Positions 23,775-31,558 of a DNA stretch of 48,171 bases are shown here, in pieces. A model generated the notes under the pieces. It worked only from the letters and a program-made list of their open reading frames with translations, was not told where the DNA came from and did no database searches. How positions within the stretch are numbered: the first letter of the stretch is position 1; every line of letters begins with the position of its first letter. This DNA is from JBMNOU01 sp050943215 (GTDB lineage: Bacteria > Bacillota > Clostridia > Christensenellales > SZUA-584), in NCBI GenBank assembly GCA_050943215.1, contig JBMNOU010000007.1, positions 1 through 48,171 on the forward strand, given 5' to 3'. The position numbers were made by a program, and so were the translations under genes.

Positions 23775-24647
23775 TCACCTCTCCGGCTGGTTTTTTTGCT
23801 GCTGCCGCTCTGCATACAAATTCTTGTCAACGCGCTCCATGATATCGCAGGCCGCCTTACGAATGCTGCCCAGCACCTCGCGTTTTTCACCTGTATCCAG
23901 TTCCGTTATAGCTTCGGGAATGTTGTCGTATACGGGAACGTCGATTCCATATCGCCTGCATATTATGTTTGCCGCGCAGCTTGAAATGAACGCGTCACGC
24001 GTCGGCGCGTCGGTCATATTCTCCGCATGGACAAGTTCGCAGGAAACAGCGGCAAACAGCGCCGCTCCGTCCATGTTTCGGGCAACATATACAGTGTTGT
24101 CCTTATCGGAATATAACGCCCCGATGTCCTGCGAAACGGAGTCGGATACCTTGACGGGAATGGGCGTATCTGTCACCAGCGCTTTAAGCCTTGACCGTAT
24201 GGGCGCTTGCGTCCGCTCGCGCACGGGCTTGCCGTACGTCTGCGACACGTCGAACACGCGCTTTACGTCAAAACTTGTTCTCATTGTTCCGTCTCCACGT
24301 TCGTACTCGCCGCTGGCCTCCAGCACCTGTAGGGCTTTTTCATTCCGCTTGACAGAGCGCCCGCGTTCGTGCCAATCGTCAAAGCTCATCACATAACTTG
24401 CTTCCGGATTCTGCGCCAATATCAGAAGCGTGTTAGCAACGCTTGTTCTGCCGAGACGTGATTGCATGTTCAAATAGTTTGAAAGAGCCTCGGGGCTGGA
24501 TAACGTAATATCTGTCATTCCCTCAATGGTCTCATACAAGTGCGCGCGTTCCTCCTGCTTGCGCTGCGCCCAGGCTTCCTTATCAAAGGGTTGGTTTGCT
24601 TGTTCCTCGGTACTCTGGTTTTCAAATAAGCTATCATAGTTTTCCAT
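23775..24647 (-). CDS. ArdC-like single-strand DNA-binding protein
   Basis: About 290 residues from ATG at 24647 (MENYDSLFENQ), which follows AAAGGACGG; the longer upstream frame overlaps the PcfB-like gene and lacks a site. The region LSNYLNMQSRLGRTSVANTL, ILAQNPEASYVMSFDDWHER, GRSVKRNEKALQVLEA is the ArdC-type N-terminal fold found in antirestriction and plasmid proteins that bind single-stranded DNA. The later part has a metallopeptidase-like block (AALFAAVSCELVHAENM), but the usual HExxH is altered (SCELVHAE), so protease activity is doubtful. The likely role is protecting incoming single-stranded DNA. The gene sits between the PcfB-like and virD4 genes. Confidence 0.8.
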   Translation of the reverse strand: MENYDSLFENQSTEEQANQPFDKEAWAQRKQEERAHLYETIEGMTDITLSSPEALSNYLNMQSRLGRTSVANTLLILAQNPEASYVMSFDDWHERGRSVKRNEKALQVLEASGEYERGDGTMRTSFDVKRVFDVSQTYGKPVRERTQAPIRSRLKALVTDTPIPVKVSDSVSQDIGALYSDKDNTVYVARNMDGAALFAAVSCELVHAENMTDAPTRDAFISSCAANIICRRYGIDVPVYDNIPEAITELDTGEKREVLGSIRKAACDIMERVDKNLYAERQQQKNQPER

Positions 24648-24651
24648 GTGG

Positions 24652-25434
24652 TTACCGTCCTTTCTCTGTTTTATCTTTTCTGCTTCGCGCAGGCTTGTGG
24701 GTGGTTTGCCGCGATTTGTCCTTGGCGGGCGCGCTCTTTTCTTGCCGTTCTGTCCTGATTTCTTTGATCTGACTGCGCACGGACGGACGCTCAACCTCGA
24801 CGGTATCGCCTTTGTCCCCGAAGGAAAGCGTGGACGGACGCGATCTTTCCGTCCCCGCCCTCATAGGGTTTGAAACATCCGTGGGCTGTTTGTGCTCCGT
24901 TTTTTGCGGTTCATTCAGTATTTCATCCAGCGTATGCTCGTCTACGGTGTGCGCAGGCTTTTCGGACGTAGGCACAGTGCGCTCCTTCTCGGTATCCGGC
25001 TGCTTCGCTTTTGCTTCACGCGTTTTCTTGATATCTTCGCGGATCTTCTCCACGTCCACGGTGGAGAGGGCGAACCGCTCCGCGATACGGTTGACCTTGG
25101 CGGCGTCGTTGGCGTTGACCACGATGTCGCATAAGCCGTCCGGCTGCTTGCGGTTGACCACGGCGGCGTACAGCACGCCGTATTTGCGCGCTTCCTCCGC
25201 AAAGCGTTTTAATTCACTCGTTTTAATGACAAATACCTTTGTCGGCTTACCGTTGAACGCCTGCATCCGTGCTTTACCCTTTGTACGTTTCTGGTCCTTC
25301 AATGCCGCGATGAGGAAGGTGGCGAGCGATAGCGCGCCCTTGCCCGCGAGGTTGGTCACGACCTCAACGCCTTTCAGCCCCATTGATGTCGCCATGTTCA
25401 CGATCTGTTCTGCCGCGTCTCCTGTCTGGTTCAT
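24652..25434 (-). CDS. PcfB/DUF3801 family conjugation protein
   Basis: 260 residues. The N-terminal ~130 residues (GDAAEQIVNMATSMGLKGVE, FLIAALKDQKRTKGKARMQ, FVIKTSELKRFAEEARKYGV) match the DUF3801/PcfB family. PcfB of pCF10 is an accessory factor that helps the coupling protein recognise the relaxosome. The C-terminal half is low-complexity, Lys/Glu/Arg-rich and likely disordered. Its start lies 71 bases inside the relaxase gene in another frame, an overlap often seen in these operons. Confidence 0.85.
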   Translation of the reverse strand: MNQTGDAAEQIVNMATSMGLKGVEVVTNLAGKGALSLATFLIAALKDQKRTKGKARMQAFNGKPTKVFVIKTSELKRFAEEARKYGVLYAAVVNRKQPDGLCDIVVNANDAAKVNRIAERFALSTVDVEKIREDIKKTREAKAKQPDTEKERTVPTSEKPAHTVDEHTLDEILNEPQKTEHKQPTDVSNPMRAGTERSRPSTLSFGDKGDTVEVERPSVRSQIKEIRTERQEKSAPAKDKSRQTTHKPARSRKDKTEKGR

Positions 25435-26809
25435 GTGTTTTTTCCCCCTTTTCTGATTTTTCCACTTGCCCGACCTTCTCCCGGATGATGAGCGAACGTT
25501 CCAAAATAGCGTCGCACAGCCTTACATCCTGCCTGAGTGATTTGAGCTGCGCGGAAAGAGTATTGACCTGTGCTCCGAGCTGCGTCCTACGTTCCTCCGG
25601 GACGAACGCGTGGCGTTTCTCATTTGACAGCGCCTTGCGCTCAGTGGTAAGAGCGGCAATCTGCCGCTCCGTATCCGCACGGAAGACGGCGAGTTGCACA
25701 TCGTTGTCGATACCGTGCCTATGCAGAAATTTCGCCTGTTCCGTGATGGCGTCCATTAGCCGCAAGTCCTCACGCAATAAAAAAGGCGCCTGGCCTGCCG
25801 GCTGGCGCTGCGCACCGCGGAGCTTATATAGGTAGTGGAAGTATAACGCCCGTAGTCCCTTCCATGTGACGCGGTATAGTTTGAAATCCCCGCGCACCTT
25901 CACGCGCCTGATTGTAGGTGGTTCGGGCCTCAGCGGTCGTGCTGGCATCCGCTGCCGGAGGATGCGGCTTTTGATGGCCTCTTCGGTATAGTTATCACCC
26001 AGTGAACGGAGCCTCACAAACCGTTCCTTGCCCTGCGGCCGCACCTTCATATACTTGCCGCCCGTTACAACCTCGTAACCCTTTTCCTTCAAACTGCGGA
26101 TGAACGCCTGAAAGCTCATGGACATCATGACAGCCTGATCCACGTCCTCGCGGATGGCGCTACGCCATGTGGGACGCCCTTCACTTTCAGCTTTCCATTC
26201 GGCGTAATGCTTACGACGATTCTGCGGGTCGGTGATAACCGAAAGGGCGTTTGCCCGGCAAAGCTCGTCGGAGGTGCGGCGCATAAGCGCATAGCTCTTT
26301 TTGTTGTCGTAATATCGGTAACCGTCCTTAAAGGACACCGAGTTGATGACGAAATGATTGTGGACGCACTTTGTATTTAGATGAGTGGCGACAATCACTT
26401 CAAACCGGTCGCCCCATAGCTTTTCAGCCATTGCCACGCCGATCCGATGCGCGGCTTCCGGCGTGATCTCGCTCGTCGCGAAGCTCTGATATCCGTGGTA
26501 TGCGACGATACCGCCCTCCTTATCCCATTGCTTTTTGGTGAGTATCATCTGCTGCCGCGCAATTTCAACGTTGCAGTTGACGCCCGAAACAAAATGCCTT
26601 TGCTCCGTCTTTTCATCCGCCGCCGCATATTCAAGCACATCAATCAAGCCGCGCTCGCTTGCATCCTGCATGGCATATTCCATGATGTCCTGCATTTCTT
26701 CCATCTCGGTAGGGCTCCATTTGGGGTTTTCCGTTTTCTCAGGGTTCTCCGCATACTGTATCACTTTGCCGATCCAACCGCGCACGTCCCATATCTTTGT
26801 GGTCGCCAT
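25364..26809 (-). CDS. Relaxase (MobA/VirD2-like mobilisation nuclease)
   Basis: About 481 residues from ATG at 26809 (MATTKIWDVRGW). The metal-binding His cluster is H143-x6-H150-x-H152 (HLNTKCVHNHFVINSV) with Asn156. Candidate nucleophile tyrosines lie near the N-terminus (Tyr19 in VIQYAENP). The middle is basic (RPLRPEPPTIRRVKVRGDFK), and the C-terminal part is a long coiled coil (TERQIAALTTERKALSNEKR). The enzyme nicks oriT and stays bound to the 5' end. MobC lies directly upstream, with a candidate oriT 28 bp before MobC. Longer in-frame sequence upstream has no ribosome site and overlaps MobC. Confidence 0.93.
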   Translation of the reverse strand: MATTKIWDVRGWIGKVIQYAENPEKTENPKWSPTEMEEMQDIMEYAMQDASERGLIDVLEYAAADEKTEQRHFVSGVNCNVEIARQQMILTKKQWDKEGGIVAYHGYQSFATSEITPEAAHRIGVAMAEKLWGDRFEVIVATHLNTKCVHNHFVINSVSFKDGYRYYDNKKSYALMRRTSDELCRANALSVITDPQNRRKHYAEWKAESEGRPTWRSAIREDVDQAVMMSMSFQAFIRSLKEKGYEVVTGGKYMKVRPQGKERFVRLRSLGDNYTEEAIKSRILRQRMPARPLRPEPPTIRRVKVRGDFKLYRVTWKGLRALYFHYLYKLRGAQRQPAGQAPFLLREDLRLMDAITEQAKFLHRHGIDNDVQLAVFRADTERQIAALTTERKALSNEKRHAFVPEERRTQLGAQVNTLSAQLKSLRQDVRLCDAILERSLIIREKVGQVEKSEKGEKTHEPDRRRGRTDREHGDINGAERR

Positions 26810-26810
26810 A

Positions 26811-27137
26811 TCATATCCTTTCCGGTAGCACGACCGCCGCCTGTATCCGAAGAATGGCCTCATGCAGCTCACGTGCGTTCTTTTCGTATTGCTCTGCGTC
26901 GATAAACCCAATGGCGTTGGCACGGGCAGCGATTTGATTGATACGGTTGCCGATAGCACGTAACTCTTTCATCATGGCGTAATAATCGGCGCGTGGAGGC
27001 TCCCTCGGCACACGGCCTTTTATAAGCGCGCGCAAATACGCTTCCTGCGATAAGCAGGATTTTTTGACGCTGCAGCGGAACGTATCGTATTCGTCATCGG
27101 ACAGATGCACCCATATTCGATGCGCGCGCTTTCTCAT
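26811..27137 (-). CDS. mobC: MobC-like relaxosome accessory protein
   Basis: About 108 residues from ATG at 27137 after AAAGGAGGTGATTTCC. The N-terminal ribbon-helix-helix region (HRIWVHLSDDEYDTFRCSVK) is followed by the MobC family block around LRAIGNRINQIAARANAIGF and a helical C-terminus. MobC proteins bind and open oriT so that the relaxase can nick. It is the first gene after the candidate oriT and is followed after one base by the relaxase gene. Confidence 0.92.
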   Translation of the reverse strand: MRKRAHRIWVHLSDDEYDTFRCSVKKSCLSQEAYLRALIKGRVPREPPRADYYAMMKELRAIGNRINQIAARANAIGFIDAEQYEKNARELHEAILRIQAAVVLPERI

Positions 27138-27164
27138 GGAAATCACCTCCTTTGTTGCGGGGTC

Positions 27165-27207
27165 TAAGGGTGCGCCCTTACAAGCGAATTTGTGGTCACA
27201 CAAATTC
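27165..27207 (-). other. Candidate origin of transfer (oriT)
   Basis: On the minus strand a perfect hairpin (GAATTTGTG stem, 4-nt loop, 27186-27207) is followed five bases later by TAAGGGCGCACCCTTA (27165-27180). RSF1010-type and pIP501-type origins have the same order, a hairpin then a nick region of the form TAAGTGCGCCCT. The site lies 28 bp upstream of mobC, the usual place. The nick position is inferred by analogy only. Confidence 0.7.
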
Positions 27208-27263
27208 AGTGCTTGGTAGTAGACAGCAGAGCTGTCCACCGAAATACCAGCCGGGAAAAGAAA

Positions 27264-28043
27264 TCATCTCTCGAAGTCTCGCGCCTCGCGGTTCTCCCGT
27301 GTCTTTGCACGACTCTTTTCAAAGTGATCCAGTTGCTTGAAACCAACACTGTCCACGTAATACGCAGTGCTTTTACCTCGCTCCCGAATGACAACCACGT
27401 CGCTCACCGACAGGGAATGCCCTCTGAAATCCTTTGGGTGTTCAGTATTAAATTTGTAAAAGAGGTTCTCCAATGTTTCATGAGGCCTCATGCGGCCGGA
27501 ATACACAAGATCATAATTTCTGATATCACATGGAATGCCGTTTTTCTCAAGGTGGTTGAAGGGTTCAAACCGGATGTCATGCAGTTCATCCGAGCGTTTA
27601 AGCTGATAAATTGAAAACCGGCGCTGCGAGGTGATATCCGAGGATTCCGTTATTTCCTGATGCTCAGCTTCTGTCTGTGAAGGTTTAACCTGCTGAACAT
27701 GGATCTGGCCGTCCGCCGAATAGAATATTTCGGGTGTCTCAAAGAGCTTTGTATATTTTTCAGCCAATTCCTTGGGCAGCTCCGCAAAATTATCCTCGCT
27801 CAAGCCTACGATAAGGAAGGTGCCGGCGATAATATCGACCATCTCGCCGTCTTCACCATAAATAGCACGGTTGAGCGGAAGCCCATTCAGCTTACCCTCC
27901 TCGTTACAAATAAGCCCCACCAAATCTTCATATGGGTACGTTGCCTCGATGTATCCGCCGACCTCATGCTGCAGGGAATGAAGACCGGAATCGATGTCCT
28001 TTTGATATGGTTTTTTCATGGGTTCAACAACCAATACATTCAT
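27264..28043 (-). CDS. DUF3846 / YodL-domain protein
   Basis: 259 residues from ATG at 28043 after AAGGAGATTTTCAA. The N-terminal ~110 residues (MNVLVVEPMKKPYQKDIDSG, YIEATYPYEDLVGLICNEEG, AGTFLIVGLSEDNFAEL) match DUF3846, common on ICEs and phages. The C-terminal ~100 residues (FSIYQLKRSDELHDIRFEPF, GRMRPHETLENLFYKFN, HSLSVSDVVVIRERGKSTAY) match the YodL-like domain. Neither has a firm function; both accompany DNA-processing genes of mobile elements. Separated from mobC by the oriT region. Confidence 0.85.
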   Translation of the reverse strand: MNVLVVEPMKKPYQKDIDSGLHSLQHEVGGYIEATYPYEDLVGLICNEEGKLNGLPLNRAIYGEDGEMVDIIAGTFLIVGLSEDNFAELPKELAEKYTKLFETPEIFYSADGQIHVQQVKPSQTEAEHQEITESSDITSQRRFSIYQLKRSDELHDIRFEPFNHLEKNGIPCDIRNYDLVYSGRMRPHETLENLFYKFNTEHPKDFRGHSLSVSDVVVIRERGKSTAYYVDSVGFKQLDHFEKSRAKTRENREARDFER

Positions 28044-28077
28044 TTGAAAATCTCCTTATTCTATTGGATTCTTAGCG

Positions 28078-29052
28078 TTATCTTTCGGGTTCACCTCGCA
28101 TCCTGATGGCAGACGATATTCCTTTTTCAATCTGGAGCTGTCGATTGTAGTCCTTGCCTTTATCGGGAAGCGATAGCTCCGCAGCGTACCGCTCCGGCAG
28201 CAGCGCGCATATCGTTTTCGCTGCCAGTTTTCCCGCCTCGTCGTTATCGAGGCAAAGAATAACGCGGCGCACATGGGGGTAGTCGTGCAAATACTGCGCC
28301 AACGCGGCGGGCAGAGGCGTTTCGCTGAGTGTTTGTCTCGGTTGATAGACGCCCGACAGCGAAAGATAATTGAGTCGCCGCCATGCGTCCTTCTGCATCG
28401 TAGCAAACGAAAGCAGGTCGATAGCGCTTTCAAACAGATAGACTGTGTTCGCATCATGACGAAACGGTAGGGCGAAGGCGTAGCGCTTATCGCTACAGTC
28501 CACCTCGCGGAGATACATCGATGTGGGGCTGGAGCTGCGCAGCATGGCATACCTGGCCTTTCCGCTATCATCAAAGCCTACAAAAACGCAGTTGTGGCGC
28601 TCATCCTCATACAGCCGCCCGGTTTGGACGCAGTATTCCAGTATCTCCGAATCAATGCCGCGCCCCGTCAGGTATCGCAGAACACGATCGTTGTTGATAT
28701 AAGGTTTTGGAAGCATGAACGGCAGTTTGGGTGGCGGTTTCGCCGTATAAACAGGCGGGGAAGGAGTATATCCCGCACAGCCGCACAGGTGCTGAGCAGC
28801 CTCCACGAATTCCATGCCGCGCACCTTAATGAGATAGTCCAGCGCGCTTCTGCCACCGATACCCCGGGACCACCAGCACCATTTACCATTGGATATTTTC
28901 AAACTGTCATGTGTGCGAGTGGAGTAAGTGTTTGGGTTGATCCGCACCAACTCGTCCGGCTCATTAATTTTTAGATATGAAAGTAAATCCATTTGCTTTG
29001 CCTTCTCGATCTGTTCTCTGGTGACATAACTCTGTTGCATGCTTTTTGCCAT
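28078..29052 (-). CDS. Primase-like protein with DUF3991 and TOPRIM domains
   Basis: 324 residues from ATG at 29052 after AAGGAGATTATT. The N-terminal zinc-less CHC2-like/DUF3991 region contains WCWWSRGIGGRSALDYLIKV. The middle has the NCVFVGFDDSGKARYAMLRS block. The C-terminal TOPRIM domain shows VYLFESAIDLLSFATM (Glu) and RRVILCLDNDEAGKLAAKTI (DxDxxG). TOPRIM proteins of this type are probably primases making primers on the transferred strand. All acidic TOPRIM residues are present. An intrinsic terminator lies just upstream, so it may have its own promoter. Confidence 0.88.
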   Translation of the reverse strand: MAKSMQQSYVTREQIEKAKQMDLLSYLKINEPDELVRINPNTYSTRTHDSLKISNGKWCWWSRGIGGRSALDYLIKVRGMEFVEAAQHLCGCAGYTPSPPVYTAKPPPKLPFMLPKPYINNDRVLRYLTGRGIDSEILEYCVQTGRLYEDERHNCVFVGFDDSGKARYAMLRSSSPTSMYLREVDCSDKRYAFALPFRHDANTVYLFESAIDLLSFATMQKDAWRRLNYLSLSGVYQPRQTLSETPLPAALAQYLHDYPHVRRVILCLDNDEAGKLAAKTICALLPERYAAELSLPDKGKDYNRQLQIEKGISSAIRMRGEPER

Positions 29053-29070
29053 AATAATCTCCTTGGATAT

Positions 29071-29098
29071 GAAAAAGACACCGGCTAATTCCGATGTC
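29071..29098 (-). terminator. Intrinsic terminator between two small-operon genes
   Basis: On the minus strand GACATCGG pairs with CCGGTGTC (8 bp, one wobble) around a 6-nt loop, followed at once by TTTTTC. It lies after the 29126-29437 gene and before the TOPRIM gene. Confidence 0.8.
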
Positions 29099-29125
29099 TC
29101 ATTTCGTGGTACTTCATTTTGCTTT

Positions 29126-29437
29126 TTATAGCACGCCGACTCGTTTCATATACGCGATGCAGTCGGCGTGGCCGAAGCTATAGATTTCCCGACGTTCCAT
29201 GTTTTCTTCCTTGTACTTAAGCATGGTGTATTGTACAAACGCAGCGTGTTCATCCTCGCTGATGGAGACAGCGCCCTTGCCTTCGAGCACCTGCAAGATG
29301 CAGGGATGCTTCTCTATCAGCCTGTCACATTCCTGTCGGAGTGTCGTATACTGCTCATCTTCGCGAAGCTTTACGGCCACCTCGTTTTCGATTTCCTTGT
29401 ACCGCTCATTGATCCAATCTGATTTTGCAGGCTCCAT
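29126..29437 (-). CDS. Small conserved ICE protein (DUF6664-like)
   Basis: About 103 residues from ATG at 29437 (MEPAKSDW), eight bases after GGAG. Helical and highly charged (NERYKEIENEVAVKLREDEQ, CDRLIEKHPCILQVLEGKG), ending in FGHADCIAYMKRVGVL. The composition and the position between the methylase/helicase and TOPRIM genes match a small conserved protein family in Tn1549-like elements. Its function is unknown. It is followed by a clear terminator. Confidence 0.78.
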   Translation of the reverse strand: MEPAKSDWINERYKEIENEVAVKLREDEQYTTLRQECDRLIEKHPCILQVLEGKGAVSISEDEHAAFVQYTMLKYKEENMERREIYSFGHADCIAYMKRVGVL

Positions 29438-29509
29438 AATCATTACTCCTTCCCAAATACTCCTGCTATTAATGTATCCGTTCTCATGAGCCATATCAAA
29501 GCTGTCGAT

Positions 29510-31398
29510 TTACCGGGTTACGGTATATTCTCTTTCCTTTATATCTCCCTCCTGTTCAGGCTCGCCGTCAAGCATCTCCGGTTTACCTTTTTCCATATTA
29601 AGCAATGCGTCCAGCTCAGCCAGCCGCGCAGCTTTCTCCTTAAGCTCCTGCTCCTGCACAAACGGCTTATCGACCTCCAGCCTGGCTTCGTCCATTTGCT
29701 GGTGCAGGTCCTCCAGCTTCCGCTGGCAGCGTTCTACCTCCCGCGGCAGCCCGGAGAACACATTGTCCAGTCTCGTTATGTTTCCATAGACATCACTTCC
29801 CAGCATGATGGAATAGCTAAGCACGTTCTTTATTGACAGTTGGAATGCCTTGTTAAACGTATCGAAGGACAGTATCAGCTTGAAGCCGCGGTACTCGCCG
29901 ATTTCTGCCGAATCGGGCGAGGTCTTGGCTTTGCATGCTGCCAGCAGCGCCTGCCCGGCCGGTTCCTTTTCGTCATACCGGACACCGTTTACCGTCATAG
30001 GCGAAAACTTCTGCCCGTCCTCCGGCGCAGACTCTTTTAAGCGGGCGATGTCCTGCTCGTATCCGCGGATACGCTCCTCGGTCTGCCTAATCTGCGAAGG
30101 AAAGTACTTATGCAGGTTATCTTCCGTCGCGTAACGCTGGCTTAAGTGGCTGGCTTTCAGCAGCTTCAACCGCGCCACCTGAATATCCAAATCCATCTTT
30201 TCCTTGATATATGGATTCCCGGTCGCCAGCGCCTTGACTTCAGCATACGAGAGAGCCGTTTCGTCGATATCTTCGCAGCTCCGCACTGGACTTTTACTGG
30301 TCATAATTTGCGAGATGAACTTCTGCTTGTTTTCGATTGTTTGCCACATGTACGAATCAAAAGTGTTCTCGGTGACATACCTGAAAACGTGTACCTGCTC
30401 GTTATCGTTGCCCTGCCGGATAATACGGCCTTCGCGCTGCTCGATGTCCGAAGGCCGCCACGGCACGTCGAGATGATGCTCAGCCACCAGCCGCTTCTGC
30501 ACGTTTGTTCCCGCGCCCATCTTGAAGGTAGAGCCCAGCAGTATGCGGACGTTGCCCTTGCGGACATTGGCGAACAGCTCGCTCTTTCGTATCTCCGTGT
30601 TTGCGTCGTGGATGAAAGCGATCTCATCCTCCGGTACTCCTAAATTCACCAGCTTTCCCTTGGTATCGTCGTATACGTTGAAGCTGCCGTCGTAGTGTGG
30701 GGTCGAGATATCACAGAAAACAAGCTGTGTCAGCCGCTTGTCCCTGTTTCCCTCCCACAGGCGGAAAATGTTCTCCACGCATGCGCTTACCTTACTGTCT
30801 GAATCGTCTGGCAGCAGCTCGCTGATCAGCCTTTGGTCGAGCGCCAGCTTGCGCCCGTCGTTCGTGATCTTGAGCATGTTATCCTCGGTCGCGTCTACCA
30901 TTCCGTTGCGCACCTTTTCCGCGCGCTCGGCCAGCTCCGACACGATCTCCCGCTGATGCTCGCTCGGCTTTATCACCACGTTGTGGTATTCCGTCTCCGG
31001 CACAGGCAGATCGAGCATGTCCGCGGTCTGGATATCTGCCACCTGCTTGAACATACTGATGAGCTCTGGCAGGTTATAGAACCTTGCAAACCGTGTTTTC
31101 GCCCTGTATCCCGTGCCCTCGGGTGCAAGCTCGATGGATGTGACCGTCTCCCCGAACGTCGAAGCCCATGCGTCGAAGTGCTGCAAGCCCTGGCTGCGCA
31201 GCGCCTCGTACTGCAGATACCGCTGCATGGTGTACAGCTCGGTCATGCTGTTTGATATCGGCGTACCCGTTGCAAACACCACGCCGCGCCCGCCGGTCAG
31301 CTCGTCCAGATACCGGCACTTCATAAACAGGTCGGAAGACTTTTGCGCTTCCGTCTGCGAAAGCCCGGCGACGTTGCGCATTTTGGTGACGAGGAACA
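29510..31398 (-). CDS. Giant DNA methylase/helicase, 3' exon (helicase C-terminal half)
   Basis: Second coding part of the gene whose first part is 34214-39509. After removal of the intron, codon TTG is rebuilt from the two exons and the frame runs SYKN-LFLVTKMRN without a break. This part carries the rest of the SF2/SNF2-like helicase: VVFATGTPISNSMTELYTMQ (motif III region), LVFCDISTPHYDGSF, ILLGSTFKMGAGTNVQKRL (motif V) and DIEQREGRIIRQGN (motif VI). A coiled-coil region and a C-terminal domain follow (EIGEYRGFKLILSFDTFNKA). The 64 bases of open frame before 31398 belong to the intron and are not part of the protein. It needs splicing to be joined to its ATP-binding half. Confidence 0.9.
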
Positions 31399-31447
31399 AT
31401 AGTGATAGGTAACCGTTTGACGTAATCTCCGGGTTTTCCCCCACTTC

Positions 31448-31481
31448 ACACCGTGCGTGCACCTTTCAGCGCACACGGCGC
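31448..31481 (-). ncRNA. Group II intron domain V
   Basis: A 34-nt hairpin with GCCGTGTGCG and CGCACGGT arms around a GAAA-containing centre (CGCTGAAAGGTGC), the form of the catalytic domain V. It lies about 50 bp from the 3' splice site, followed by the domain VI hairpin. Confidence 0.85.
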
Positions 31482-31558
31482 TCCATCAAGTTGACTTACT
31501 TTCTATCTTTAGATTTCAATGCCACTGTACCCTCACGGGTACAGTACACTTACAAATT

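Noticed and set aside
24647..24794. N-terminal extension of the ArdC-like protein
   Set aside because: The extension overlaps the PcfB-like gene, reads as basic low-complexity sequence and lacks a ribosome site; ATG at 24647 is well placed.
26810..26959. N-terminal extension of the relaxase
   Set aside because: It overlaps the mobC coding sequence and has no ribosome site; MATTKIWDVRGW is the family-like start.
30146..30643. Plus-strand open frame opposite the helicase 3' exon
   Set aside because: Shadow of conserved helicase motifs on the other strand.
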